From Rhodococcus sp. 4CII (lineage in GTDB: Bacteria; Actinomycetota; Actinomycetes; Mycobacteriales; Mycobacteriaceae), in the NCBI RefSeq assembly GCF_014256275.1, contig NZ_JACCFE010000003.1, forward strand, positions 124,001 to 188,000: a stretch of DNA of 64,000 nucleotides, read 5' to 3'. A program made the translations under genes and the position numbers. Positions 39,294-47,669 of this stretch are shown in pieces. The number at the start of each line of letters is the position of its first letter. Within the stretch, counting starts at the first letter, position 1. The notes beneath the pieces were generated by a model. The model ran no database searches and was not told the origin of the DNA. It saw only the letters and a program-made list of their open reading frames with translations.

Positions 39294-40271
39294 ATGTCGA
39301 ACGATGGCGGCAGGGGACGCATCGATGATCCCGGCGAGGAGGAGAGTGTTCTCCGAATCCTCCAAGGGCTAACCACGGTCACCAAGGAAATCCAGCGACA
39401 TCTCGGTACGCTCACCGAGTTGCAGAGCGCACGCGGCCTCTCGGCAGACATACTAAAGAAGCTGGCACGGCCAGAGGATGAGCTGATACGTGTCGCGAAC
39501 ATCTTGAGAGTCGCTGCACCCACTTTGCTGGATCTCCCTGACTCGGCGCGGATTGCAGCGCTCAGAGACCTAGCTGGGGAAGTCGCTCAAAGGGTCAAGG
39601 TCCCAAGCGCCGAGTTCGCCAAGCGTGTTGAACCCAGGGACCGGGACTTTGTCTACTGGCTCTCGCTCGAAGCGGAAACCCTTCTCGAATTGCTAGTCAG
39701 GGAGGCGGAGGAAAGCGCGGTCGACGAGGCGTCGAACCAGCGGCCGCGTACAGCCGAACTACACCTAGATACCGACGACGAAGTGGCAATCGCTCGGGTA
39801 CAGGAAGCATTGGACGATCTCGCGGTCGCTGTCGGCCTCGAACTGCAGTTGGACAGCGAATGGCGTGGTTCGGTTCATCGCGGATTTTTTGCTCGAATCC
39901 GGTCAGGATTTCGATCGGACGAAGTGCAGAAGCGAGTTCAGAAGCTTGAGACCCAGGTCGAGATGATGACTGTGAACAAGTCTCGGGCTGAACTGGACAC
40001 GGCGTACGCCCAACAGGTCACGGCACTAATCGACAGTTTGCGCGCGAGCAATGCCAACGCCGTCATCCGCTTCTTCGGAATGCTGTTCGTGGCGCAGTGC
40101 GAGGGCGGTACGACGAAAGTTCTCGCACTGGTGTTGACGGCGGACCAAGCAGAAGCACTCGATCGCTACGCCGGTGACATCATGGATCCGCGTGCAGTCC
40201 TTGATTACCTCCAGCTCAGTCAGCGAACGATACAAAACGCGGACGTGGAAACAAGTGAACTCGAACGTTAG
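39294..40271 (+). CDS. unknown protein in a lower-GC patch
   Basis: 325 residues from ATG 39294 (GGGGG six bases upstream; GTG at 39288 is an alternative). Almost wholly helical, acidic, with LGTLTELQSARGLSADILKK, DFVYWLSLEAETLLELLVRE and a predicted coiled coil VQKRVQKLETQVEMMTVNKS near residue 220. Base composition is lower in GC and codon use is less biased than in the flanking plasmid genes, a sign of separate acquisition. No family recognised. Its stop faces the stop of the abortive-infection gene. Confidence 0.7.
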   Translation: MSNDGGRGRIDDPGEEESVLRILQGLTTVTKEIQRHLGTLTELQSARGLSADILKKLARPEDELIRVANILRVAAPTLLDLPDSARIAALRDLAGEVAQRVKVPSAEFAKRVEPRDRDFVYWLSLEAETLLELLVREAEESAVDEASNQRPRTAELHLDTDDEVAIARVQEALDDLAVAVGLELQLDSEWRGSVHRGFFARIRSGFRSDEVQKRVQKLETQVEMMTVNKSRAELDTAYAQQVTALIDSLRASNANAVIRFFGMLFVAQCEGGTTKVLALVLTADQAEALDRYAGDIMDPRAVLDYLQLSQRTIQNADVETSELER

Positions 40272-40369
40272 CCATGGCCAACGATCATCCTGAATCTGAA
40301 ACTCACTCGAACCTCCCGCAATTAGTCACAAACGCCATTATCTGAGAGCCGATTCGGCCGTCGCTTCGT

Positions 40370-41149
40370 CTACGGTCGGGTCGGCTTCTCGACGTGGGTA
40401 TCGATCAGGAAGCCGGCGACGGCGAAACCGGCGTTGACGGCGAGCTTCGCGTGTCGCGGTGCAGGCCGGACAGACGACTTACCGCGACCGTGTGAGTCGC
40501 TCAAACTGTTGCGCATTGCAGCCAGCCCGTTCACGACGGTGCCCACTCCGCTCAGTATTTGTTTGATGATTTGCTCGGTGTGTTGGTCCGGGGCGATGTT
40601 CATAGCGGAAGCTGCAGCCTTGTACAGCTTCGAGAGGTCGCCTCCATCGTCGTACGACGCGCCACGTTCGTCACAAATGTGCTTGCAGATACTCTCCAAA
40701 GTGGTTCGAGTTGCGGTGATGGCACCCTCGGGATCACTGACGATCTTGTCCAAGGCTGCGTCCCACGACCGCCGCACCGCATCCCAGTCATCGAGCTGGT
40801 CAAGCCTGTCCGATGCGGCCATCGAACCAGGTACGGAGCCCTCCAGCAGCATGCTGCGCAGCTTCGCGATGTCGTCTTCTGAGGGCATCGTGTACTTGCT
40901 CGAGCCATCGTAGGTACACAGATCGAGCAGGAATCGACGCTGATCATCGACGGAAAGGCTGTTCAGCCCCGTCTCGAACAGCTGCCAGCGGGACGGCCCG
41001 CCACCGGACATCGTGTACGACCCGAGCACGTCGGTGTAGTCGGCGAAGATCCGATGGATGTCCGGCCCGCTAAACCCGGTATCTCGCGCGAACATGTCGG
41101 TCGCGAGCTTGATGATCCTGTAGGGCAATGTGGAACGAGAGGATGGCAT
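40370..41149 (-). CDS. abortive-infection family protein (Abi_C)
   Basis: 259 residues. The C-terminal 110 residues fit the Abi_C domain of AbiJ-like proteins: ATRTTLESICKHICDERGAS, YDDGGDLSKLYKAAASAMNI, IIKQILSGVGTVVNGLAAMR, NSLSDSHGRGKSS and HAKLAVNAGFAVAGFLIDTH. The N-terminal half (FSGPDIHRIFADYTDVLGSY, RWQLFETGLNSLSVDDQRRF) resembles the AbiJ N-terminal region. Members are predicted to halt growth or kill the cell upon phage infection; the Abi_C RNSLS-H motif is an HEPN-like RNase signature (R-x4-H). GC is lower than in the neighbours, so it is probably a recent cargo gene. Confidence 0.8.
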   Translation of the reverse strand: MPSSRSTLPYRIIKLATDMFARDTGFSGPDIHRIFADYTDVLGSYTMSGGGPSRWQLFETGLNSLSVDDQRRFLLDLCTYDGSSKYTMPSEDDIAKLRSMLLEGSVPGSMAASDRLDQLDDWDAVRRSWDAALDKIVSDPEGAITATRTTLESICKHICDERGASYDDGGDLSKLYKAAASAMNIAPDQHTEQIIKQILSGVGTVVNGLAAMRNSLSDSHGRGKSSVRPAPRHAKLAVNAGFAVAGFLIDTHVEKPTRP

Positions 41150-41284
41150 CAGAGGATCGTTGCACCCGCAGTGCCCCGATCCATCGGGAGGCCCGGGATA
41201 TTGGCCTCGTGTCGCTAGGCTCGCTCCGCAACTGGTGGGCAGGAAGCCGCCAGCCGCAACCGTCCTGGATGCGCCGCCACGCGG

Positions 41285-42172
41285 TCAGTTCGTCGCCAGG
41301 ACCCGTTCAAGCGTGGCGAAGCCTGCTGGTTCCCAGGTCGGTTTGCCCCCGGGAAGACCAATCCTCCCGTTCTGTCCGATCCTGATCATGCCCAGGGCAC
41401 GCAAGACAGCCCAGCCACGGGCCCGGGTAATGGTCGCTTCGTCGACCTGCCCATAGGCGTCGAAGAACCGACTCGCCGCCCCGGCAGGCAACAGGATCCA
41501 GGCAGCTGAAAGATCGGTCGCGGGATCGCCGGCGCACATCTCGCCGAAGTCGATCACCCCCGCAAGCATCCCGTCCCGGACGACCACGTTCGCCGGATGC
41601 AAGTCACCATGCAGCCACAGCGGCGCACCCTGCCAGACGGGCGCTGCTACAGCCTTCTCCCAGACTTCCCGCGCACCCTTCACGCTCGGATGGTCGGCAA
41701 TGATCTTGAACCCGCCGTCGACCCCTTCCCGCAACCTGGCCAGAGGAATGCCCCGCACAGGGTTAGCCGGCGCGTCGGCGGGCGCCTCTATGTGCAGCGC
41801 ACCAAGGAACTCGGCGAGAACCTCGGCCGCATCGATGCGTGTGACTGGCACGTGATCGGCCGGCTCACCCTCAACCCAGCGCGCGATCGTCCAGATGTGC
41901 TCGAACAGGCTCGAAGGTTTGCCGATACGCACCGGAATGGGTGTTGGCAGTGGCAAGCGGTTCGCCAACACCGGCAGCCAGGTCTGCTCAATGTGCAGTA
42001 GAGCAGGCGCGCGCTCAGTGCGAGGCAAGCGCACGGCCAGCTCCTCCCCGAGTCGCCATTGCTGGTTGTCCCAGCCCCCGTTGATGTCTCGGAGCTCAAG
42101 GTCTGCCAGATCTGGATGCTGATCCCGTAGCAACGTTCGCACCAGGTCCTGCTCGAACTTGACCTCGTCCAT
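41285..42172 (-). CDS. APH-family phosphotransferase
   Basis: 295 residues from ATG 42172 (GGAGC upstream). Aminoglycoside-phosphotransferase fold: the N-lobe has WRLGEELAVRLPRTERAPAL, the catalytic loop is WLHGDLHPANVVV (HGDLHPxN) and the metal-binding loop GVIDFGEMCAGDPATDLSAA (IDFGE in place of IDFGD/W). Substrate is not predictable; relatives phosphorylate aminoglycosides, macrolides, choline or other small molecules. It follows yidC on the same strand. Confidence 0.85.
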   Translation of the reverse strand: MDEVKFEQDLVRTLLRDQHPDLADLELRDINGGWDNQQWRLGEELAVRLPRTERAPALLHIEQTWLPVLANRLPLPTPIPVRIGKPSSLFEHIWTIARWVEGEPADHVPVTRIDAAEVLAEFLGALHIEAPADAPANPVRGIPLARLREGVDGGFKIIADHPSVKGAREVWEKAVAAPVWQGAPLWLHGDLHPANVVVRDGMLAGVIDFGEMCAGDPATDLSAAWILLPAGAASRFFDAYGQVDEATITRARGWAVLRALGMIRIGQNGRIGLPGGKPTWEPAGFATLERVLATN

Positions 42173-42279
42173 CAATAAGCTCCGATCGCTATGTACGTCA
42201 GCCCGCCCGTTGAATGAGCCACGGCCGGTCTCTGCGGCGGCGAATCCTTCTCCGCCGTGGCCAGCGTCGATCACGATAG

Positions 42280-43230
42280 TCACCGTCGGCGTTTCTGATT
42301 CTTCCTATCGGCAGTGTTCTTCCGGGCATTCGGCCGGGCACCTGGTTTCCGTGCGGCGGCGGTCCGCCGTTCGGCTTCCGCCGCGTGCTTCGCGGCTTCT
42401 TCCCTGTCGATCTGGGCGAATACAAGATGTTGCTGCCCGTAGGTCCAAAGGTTGTTGCTCACCCAGTACAGCAGGATCGCGATCATCAGAAACGGTCCGC
42501 CGACGAGAACGCCGAGCGGGAACACCCAGAGCATCAGCTTGTTCATGATCGCCGCCTGCGGGTTCGCCGCCGCCTCGGGGCTCTGCCGCCCCAACGATGC
42601 CCGGGCGTTGAAGTGCGTGGCGAGACTCGCGATCACCATCAGCGGGATCGCCACGGCGGCGATCGTGGCCACCGTCGGGATCCCGCCGTAGGACGCAAAC
42701 GACGCCAGAGTGCTCTGCGGGCTGGTGATCGCCACGGAGATCGGTGCCCCGAACAGGCGGGCGCTCAGGAACGACTGAACATCCGCTGTGCTGAAGATGT
42801 AGTTCGGGGTGTTCGCGTTTGCCTCCGGCGACATTCCGAGCTGGCCCAAACCAGTTCCGGTGCGGTTGAAGGACCGAAGGACGTGGTAGAGGCCGAGGAA
42901 GACCGGCGCCTGCACCAACGCGGGCAGGCACCCCATCAACGGGTTGAAGCCGTGTTCCTTCTGCAGTTTCTGCATCTCGGCGGCCTGCTTTTGGCGGTCG
43001 CCGGAGTACTTGCGCTGCAGGGCCTTGATTTGGGGTTGTAGGTCCTGCATCTGGCGGGTCGTGCGCACCTGTCGGATCGCGGGATTGAGCAGCAGGATCC
43101 GCAGGGTGAACACCAGGAACACCACGGCCAGAGCCCAGGCGAAACCGTTGTCCGGTCCCAGCACTGAGCCGAAGATTTTGTGCCAGAACCAGAGAATGGC
43201 GGAGACGGGGTAGTAGACGAAATCGAGCAT
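42280..43230 (-). CDS. yidC: YidC/Oxa1-type membrane insertase
   Basis: 316 residues; inserts and folds inner-membrane proteins alone or with SecYEG. From ATG 43230: MLDFVYYPVSAILWFWHKIF, a first hydrophobic region WALAVVFLVFTLRILLLNPA, the hallmark QMQDLQPQIKALQRKYSGDR, then NPLMGCLPALVQAPVFLGLY, and further helices ending in FPLGVLVGGPFLMIAILLYW with VSNNLWTYGQQH. The C-terminus is Arg/Lys-rich, as in actinobacterial YidC. Probably an accessory paralogue, since it is on a mobile segment with a DUF6412 partner. Confidence 0.93.
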   Translation of the reverse strand: MLDFVYYPVSAILWFWHKIFGSVLGPDNGFAWALAVVFLVFTLRILLLNPAIRQVRTTRQMQDLQPQIKALQRKYSGDRQKQAAEMQKLQKEHGFNPLMGCLPALVQAPVFLGLYHVLRSFNRTGTGLGQLGMSPEANANTPNYIFSTADVQSFLSARLFGAPISVAITSPQSTLASFASYGGIPTVATIAAVAIPLMVIASLATHFNARASLGRQSPEAAANPQAAIMNKLMLWVFPLGVLVGGPFLMIAILLYWVSNNLWTYGQQHLVFAQIDREEAAKHAAEAERRTAAARKPGARPNARKNTADRKNQKRRR

Positions 43231-43360
43231 GGAGCACCTCGCAACTGCACGGCGCGTTTGTCGCGGCATCGTGCGAGTGGGTTCACGCCGGGCCTTGTGG
43301 GAGGGCGGCGTGCGAATGGACTAGGTCGGCTGGGAAGGACCGACGCAACGCGTTAGAGCG

Positions 43361-43684
43361 CTACGCGGCCTGCAGGACCAGTCCGGGTGCTCGTGGAAGG
43401 CGGGGACGACCGGGGGTGTCAGGAGCGCTCTGCCGGCGGAATGCGCCACGCAGGCGTTGTTCCTCGCGCGGTGGGCCGGATTCCGGTTCCGTGATCAGGT
43501 GCAGTGGGGATCGTGAGCTGTGGCCGGCCACCGCGAGAAGCAGGAGAACCGCCACCGCGACACCCACCACCGCGGCCGGTGCGTCGATCGCCAGCGTTGC
43601 CGCAATCACCAAAGTCAGCACGGCCACCCAGGTGAGCTGAACGAGATTCAACCCCTGGGTGAGGACAGACCAGATCCGTGCCAT
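43361..43684 (-). CDS. DUF6412-like two-helix membrane protein
   Basis: 107 residues. Two adjacent hydrophobic helices, LNLVQLTWVAVLTLVIAATL and AAVVGVAVAVLLLLAVAG, precede a Pro/Arg-rich cytoplasmic tail containing GPPREEQRLRGAFRRQSAPD. DUF6412 proteins are known as neighbours of a second yidC in actinobacteria, as here; role unknown, possibly an insertase partner. Confidence 0.75.
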   Translation of the reverse strand: MARIWSVLTQGLNLVQLTWVAVLTLVIAATLAIDAPAAVVGVAVAVLLLLAVAGHSSRSPLHLITEPESGPPREEQRLRGAFRRQSAPDTPGRPRLPRAPGLVLQAA

Positions 43685-43728
43685 GCACGAATCATACCGA
43701 GGGCGACCGCGGATCTCCGGGTCGACGA

Positions 43729-44250
43729 TTACGTCACCCAGCTGTGGATGCTCTGGAGGTTCGCCTTGATCGGCTCCATCGCGTCAACGGTCAGGTGGGG
43801 CACCGTCAGCGGTGACGATTCCGCACGCGAACGTTGAACATGGGCCCAGTCGACCTCGTGCCAGCCCGGGATGTTCCGCTGTCGCCCTTCGACTCGGCGG
43901 CGATGCTCGGTCTCGTCACTACAGACACATTCGACCACGTGGAGCCGGGTGCCGTACTTGTCTGTCACTTCCTGCCATCTCAGCGCAACCGTGTCGTCGA
44001 TCCCGCAGTCGACCACCGCACCCTGGTCGAGCATCAGCTGCCGCGTGATCAACGACTCAAGCATGCTGTGATACATCGCGAGGTAGCGCTGACGATCCAA
44101 TCTCGCCAGCACCGGATGTGCCGGGGCAAGGGATCCCAGCAGCCAGTCGCCCGAGAAGGCGGGTACACCGAGATCACGGGCAAGCCGGTCCGCGAGGGTC
44201 GACTTCCCGGTGCCAGAGAGTCCGGTGAACACGACTACTGGGCAGCTCAT
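43729..44250 (-). CDS. P-loop kinase, AAA/gluconate-kinase-like
   Basis: 173 residues from ATG 44250. Walker A FTGLSGTGKSTLADRLARDL near the N-terminus; further on a substrate-lid region and VDCGIDDTVALRWQEVTDKY, then HVVECVCSDETEHRRRVEGR. The layout is of a small nucleoside/sugar kinase of the gluconate kinase-shikimate kinase type; substrate unknown. It heads a leftward cluster with DUF6412, yidC and the APH-type gene. Confidence 0.8.
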   Translation of the reverse strand: MSCPVVVFTGLSGTGKSTLADRLARDLGVPAFSGDWLLGSLAPAHPVLARLDRQRYLAMYHSMLESLITRQLMLDQGAVVDCGIDDTVALRWQEVTDKYGTRLHVVECVCSDETEHRRRVEGRQRNIPGWHEVDWAHVQRSRAESSPLTVPHLTVDAMEPIKANLQSIHSWVT

Positions 44251-44680
44251 ACCCTGGATCGTCCTATAACTGACAGCCTCGCGTCGCCAACCACCCACCG
44301 AGTCCACGAACGATCCTCGCTGTGGACGCGCATCGTTGGCGCTAGGCCCGGCGCACCATGTCACCGTCCCTCCGGTCCGGTGCTGGCCACCTGCGGTGTC
44401 CCCTGATTCGAGCTCCGCTGCGCTCCGCCCGGTGAAGAGCGTTCTTGTTGTTCCCTTCTGGCCTTCCGAGTCTCGCCGGCGGTGACCTGCGCGCAACCGC
44501 CGACGCCTGCGGCGGCCCAAGGGCTCCGAAAATTCTTTCCTCCGCTTCGCTCCCCCAAGATTTTTCGGCTCGACAGTTGCACTCCGGCCCCCTCATACCG
44601 GCGGTCCTCTCCTTTGCCAGAAGGGCACAAAAAATGATCTGGGCCGCGCAGGTGGCCCGGCTGAGTATCGGAGGTTCTGA
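44251..44680. other. intergenic region with CTCCGCT-type repeats
   Basis: No gene seen. It contains the short palindromic-looking runs TCCGCTGCGCTCCGCC (about 44410) and TCCTCCGCTTCGCTCCCCC (about 44540), REP-like sequences often found between actinobacterial operons. Promoters for the divergent kinase and the gene at 44681 must lie here. Confidence 0.4.
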
Positions 44681-44896
44681 GTGAGCACCACCATCGTCCT
44701 CGACACGGTCATCGACCCCATCGCCGTCGCGCGTGCGATCTACGCCGACTTGCGGGTCGAGGAGGACCCCGACTTCGACGACCTGGGCACGGATATGCGT
44801 GCCGAGCTGGTGGGCATGGTCTTCGGCCTGGTCCCCGACGACCCGTACATCCAAGCGGCCGAGATCCGGCTGGTCCCTGCCGACTTCGGCCTCTGA
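44681..44896 (+). CDS. small acidic protein
   Basis: 71 residues from the GTG at 44681: STTIVLDTVIDPIAVARAIY then ADLRVEEDPDFDDLGTDMRA and ELVGMVFGLVPDDPYIQAAE. Helical, strongly acidic, no family recognised. First of a rightward run (44681-46350) that ends in parB. Confidence 0.55.
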   Translation: MSTTIVLDTVIDPIAVARAIYADLRVEEDPDFDDLGTDMRAELVGMVFGLVPDDPYIQAAEIRLVPADFGL

Positions 44897-44926
44897 CCAC
44901 ATCCAACCCTTCAGAAGGAGACACAC

Positions 44927-45331
44927 ATGCGCACCACCTTTTCCGCCGTCGTGATCGAGATCGACGGCACCATGACCGCCCAGGACCTCCCGGTCGACCC
45001 GTTGTGGGCGAGCCTGCGGATCCCGGCCGGTATCGGCGCGGCGCTGGACGCCGTCGGTGACGTCGGCACTACCGGGTTTGTCCTCGGACGCGGCCCGCAC
45101 CAGGGCACGGCGAGCCTGCTCGTGGGGGCGAACCACCAGCATGTCCCCGCCGTCCCGGTCAACCAGTTGGCCACCGCGATCGTCCACCGATATGGCCCGG
45201 CGACCGACCGACCGATTCGCGGTCGCGCCGTTCTGGTCGCCGGATGGGATGAGAACCCGGAACCGATCCTCGGGCCGGTCGCGGAGGCACTGATCGCCAG
45301 CCGCAGCACTCGCCCCGCCCAGGCGGCGTAA
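44927..45331 (+). CDS. hypothetical protein
   Basis: 134 residues; strand-helix protein beginning MRTTFSAVVIEIDGTMTAQD with GFVLGRGPHQGTASLLVGAN and a C-terminal helix LGPVAEALIASRS. AGAAGGAGAC precedes the ATG. Plasmid-type unknown protein; followed by the second copy of the recurrent hairpin. Confidence 0.55.
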   Translation: MRTTFSAVVIEIDGTMTAQDLPVDPLWASLRIPAGIGAALDAVGDVGTTGFVLGRGPHQGTASLLVGANHQHVPAVPVNQLATAIVHRYGPATDRPIRGRAVLVAGWDENPEPILGPVAEALIASRSTRPAQAA

Positions 45332-45352
45332 GCACTCCGATCCGGAACGTCG

Positions 45353-45389
45353 GTGGGAACCGGGCAGCAACTATCTGCCCGGTTCCCAC
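45353..45389 (+). promoter_or_regulatory. recurrent hairpin, copy 2
   Basis: Fifteen-base-pair perfect stem GTGGGAACCGGGCAG / CTGCCCGGTTCCCAC, loop CAACTAT. Compared with copies 1 and 3 the outer pairs differ on both strands but remain complementary, so the structure is conserved rather than just the sequence. It is 73 bases before the next start. Confidence 0.75.
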
Positions 45390-45416
45390 CGCCACGACGG
45401 ACACCACTCACGCGAC

Positions 45417-45440
45417 TGGGACCGGAAAGTTCCGGTCCCA
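45417..45440 (+). promoter_or_regulatory. second hairpin before 45463
   Basis: Eleven-base-pair perfect stem TGGGACCGGAA / TTCCGGTCCCA with a two-base loop, 22 bases upstream of the ATG at 45463. Either an operator palindrome or an RNA stem close to the ribosome-binding site (GAAGGGAA). Confidence 0.6.
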
Positions 45441-45462
45441 TCACCACCGAAGGGAACCTCAG

Positions 45463-45810
45463 ATGAATGTGACACCGGGAGCGCCGAGTGTGCCGATGCG
45501 GGTGCTGCACAACGATGCACGGGACGCGATGCTCATCGGCTACACCGACGGCGACCCCTTGCGCGAGGTGGCCCGGTTCGAGATGGATCCGCGCCGCGAC
45601 CTGGAGGTGAACCTCGAGGAGGTGTTCGCGGCGTTCAACGAACCCGGCCCCCAGCTTGTCGGACTCGAAGTGGTCCGCCGGTACCGGGCCGAGCGGCACC
45701 GATCGCTGAGCAAGGGCGACGTCCTGTTCTACGGCGAAGTCGCGTACGCCGTCGCTGCCGCCGGATTCGTCCGGGTCTACCCGACGCGCGAATCCATCAC
45801 CTTCCGCTGA
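45463..45810 (+). CDS. hypothetical protein
   Basis: 115 residues: MNVTPGAPSVPMRVLHNDAR, ARFEMDPRRDLEVNLEEVFA and RHRSLSKGDVLFYGEVAYAV then AAAGFVRVYPTRESITFR. The last part reads like a strand pair with a V-x-F-x-G-E loop. It sits between two regulated intergenic hairpins and is probably one of the plasmid-maintenance genes. No family recognised. Confidence 0.55.
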   Translation: MNVTPGAPSVPMRVLHNDARDAMLIGYTDGDPLREVARFEMDPRRDLEVNLEEVFAAFNEPGPQLVGLEVVRRYRAERHRSLSKGDVLFYGEVAYAVAAAGFVRVYPTRESITFR

Positions 45811-45826
45811 CCATCAGGAGATCTCA

Positions 45827-46054
45827 ATGACCGAGGAGACGGTCCGCATCATCCGCGAGCAGGGATTCACCGCCGGTGTGCTCGCGTCGTGCGGCGAGAG
45901 CGACGACGAGCCGCTGTACGTGCTCGCCGAACGTGCGGGCATCGAGTTCGGCTACATGGCCGCCGAACTCGACACCTTCAACGACGGCTTCGCCGCCGGG
46001 TGGCAGATGGCACGGCAGGCGGACGGCCCCGCCGATACACCGGCCCCCCGCTGA
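45827..46054 (+). CDS. small acidic protein
   Basis: 75 residues, MTEETVRIIREQGFTAGVLA, then YVLAERAGIEFGYMAAELDT and FNDGFAAGWQMARQADGP. All-helical. ATCAGGAGAT before the ATG is a good ribosome-binding site. It follows the previous gene by 16 bases, so they are likely co-transcribed. Confidence 0.55.
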   Translation: MTEETVRIIREQGFTAGVLASCGESDDEPLYVLAERAGIEFGYMAAELDTFNDGFAAGWQMARQADGPADTPAPR

Positions 46055-46078
46055 CGAGGAACCACCCGGAAACAAGAG

Positions 46079-46109
46079 AACACCGGGCAGCAACTATCTG
46101 CCCGGTGTT
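46079..46109 (+). promoter_or_regulatory. recurrent hairpin, copy 3 (before parB)
   Basis: Twelve-base-pair stem AACACCGGGCAG / CTGCCCGGTGTT with the loop CAACTAT, followed by CTCGCCCG and GTACAGGAG as in copy 1. The parB ATG is 31 bases further on, so the distance to the start matches copy 1 (32 bases). Confidence 0.75.
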
Positions 46110-46140
46110 CTCGCCCGAGACAGTACAGGAGAGAGACATC

Positions 46141-46350
46141 ATGACCGCAACACAGCAACCGGTGGGCGTTGAGCTGATCGAGGTCGACCCGCGCACCCTC
46201 GACGTCGGCAAGAACGTGCGCGACCAGGTGGACCTCGAGGCGACACCGGGATTCGTGGCGTCGGTCCGCGAGCACGGTGTGCTGCACCCGATTACCGCGA
46301 ACCGCCGCGAGGACGGGAGCCTGGTGGTGATTGACGGACAGCGACGAACG
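46141..46350 (+). pseudogene. parB: parB, 5' part (split by a mobile element)
   Basis: First 70 residues of a ParB-type partition protein: VELIEVDPRTLDVGKNVRDQ, then FVASVREHGVLHPITANRRE and SLVVIDGQRRT, which is the start of the ParB CTP/nuclease-like domain up to its GxRR motif. The reading frame is cut after the threonine codon at 46350 by the insertion of a 13-kb element. The next residues LASIATGRDTIPVLV appear at 59408, in frame. ATG 46141 is preceded by AGGAGAGAG. Confidence 0.9.
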
Positions 46351-46373
46351 TTCCCTGGAAAGTCAGCGTGTTG
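46345..46373. repeat. left end of the element (core and inverted repeat)
   Basis: Core CGAACG at 46345-46350, then the left terminal repeat CGTTCCCTGGAAAGTCAGCG-TGTTG starting inside the core at 46349. It matches the right end in about 21 of 25 positions allowing a short gap. Confidence 0.8.
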
Positions 46374-46876
46374 TGCCTTCAGATGTTGTCTCGAAGTTTA
46401 CGGCTGGTAGGGCACCCCCGCCGAGGCCAAGGCGCTGGGCGCGTTCTACCACCGCCAGCTCACCAGCACCGCGGCGGCGGTCGGCGCGGGCTACTCGGCC
46501 GGCGCCGATGACCTCGAGGGAGGGTAAGCCGGTGCTCATGCGCCGCAGGGGAGCCTGGCCACCGGCCTACCGTCCCCCGCCGCTGCCGTTGAACGGGATG
46601 ACCTCGGTACGTGACCCATCAGGATGACGGGGGGCTACCGAGGAATACTTGCTGACGCCCCGGTCCCGGAGCAGTTGTCGAGGGCGGAGGGAATCTACAG
46701 CTACCCGGATCCACCGGAACCGGGAACGAACCTGCGGCCGGACTTTAGGGGGTTCCGGTTCGATAGATCGGCGCCTGAAGTAGTGATTCATATCACAAAT
46801 TCTAGGCCGACTCTCAGCGGGAGAAGATTCCTCGGCTTCCCGGTCACTGCAGCAAATCGGATCGCGAGATCGACGA
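46374..46876. other. left-end region of the element, gene remnants only
   Basis: About 500 bases. One reading frame, 46411-46527, encodes TPAEAKALGAFYHRQLTSTA and AVGAGYSAGADDLEGG, 38 codons that look like the C-terminus of a lost gene. Nothing else is recognisable. The piece around 46780 (ATCACAAATTCTAGG) is A/T-rich. Confidence 0.4.
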
Positions 46877-47669
46877 CTACACCACACTCTCTGCCTGCGT
46901 GGCCGCCCATGCAGTGGCGAACAGCAGCATGCGAGAGGCCAGATAGGTGAACACCAGCACACCGATGATCGGCCCGAACGCCACACCGGCCGAACCTCTC
47001 GTGACAACTTGCAGGTAGATCGCACCGACCTGCTTGAAGATCTCAAAGACGATCGCCGCGAACAGCGCCGCCGTCGTCGCATTCCGGAAGGTGACGGGTC
47101 CACGCGGCAGGCGCGCGATAACCCAGATGAAGACCACCCAAGTGGCGACCAGCGACAGCACCACCGACAGCACCCGCAGTCCGGCGTCGACCGCGGCGAC
47201 CTCGTCGAGGTTGAGGAACGCGAGAACGGTGCGGCCCCCCCGGCCCGCTGCTGAGCGCCGACCCACCGAGGGAGACGACGAGGGCGAGGCCGAGACCGAC
47301 GAGCGCCGCCGCGTCGCCAGCTTCGTGCGGACGAACCCCTTCGGCGCATAGGTGCACCCCCACATCACGGTCAAGGCGTCACGCACGTTCGCCATCCACC
47401 GCAGCCCCGCATAGGCCGCACCAACCAAACCCAGGACACACACTGGTACGGGATGCGATCGCCGTGTCGATCACGTCGTTGAGGGTGTCGCCGAGCGTGC
47501 CCGGAATGTTGTCGGTGATCTCGTCCTGCAACTGCTGCAACAAGTCGGGCTGGCCCACCAACACGAAACCCGCGATCGCGAAGACCACCATGAGGATCGG
47601 GATCAATGCCAGCACGCTGAAATATGTGATTCCCGCGGCATAGTAGAGAAAGCGCGGTTCGCCAACCAT
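46877..47669 (-). pseudogene. YihY/BrkB-family membrane protein, multiply frameshifted
   Basis: Inner-membrane protein family (formerly called virulence factor BrkB). The piece starting at 47669 has YYAAGITYFSVLALIPILMV, the most conserved YihY segment, then DLLQQLQDEITDNIPGTLGD. After a shift near 47445 it continues LGLVGAAYAGLRWMANVRDA; shifts near 47330 and 47240 follow; the end has LATWVVFIWVIARLPRGPVT-type residues and GPIIGVLVFTYLASRMLLFA to the stop at 46877. The N-terminal 40 residues are missing or in yet another frame. It is not functional as it stands. Confidence 0.8.

Noticed and set aside
46331..46627. 99-residue frame crossing the left end of the element
   Set aside because: It starts in parB in a different frame and passes through the terminal repeat; composition is Pro/Arg-rich.
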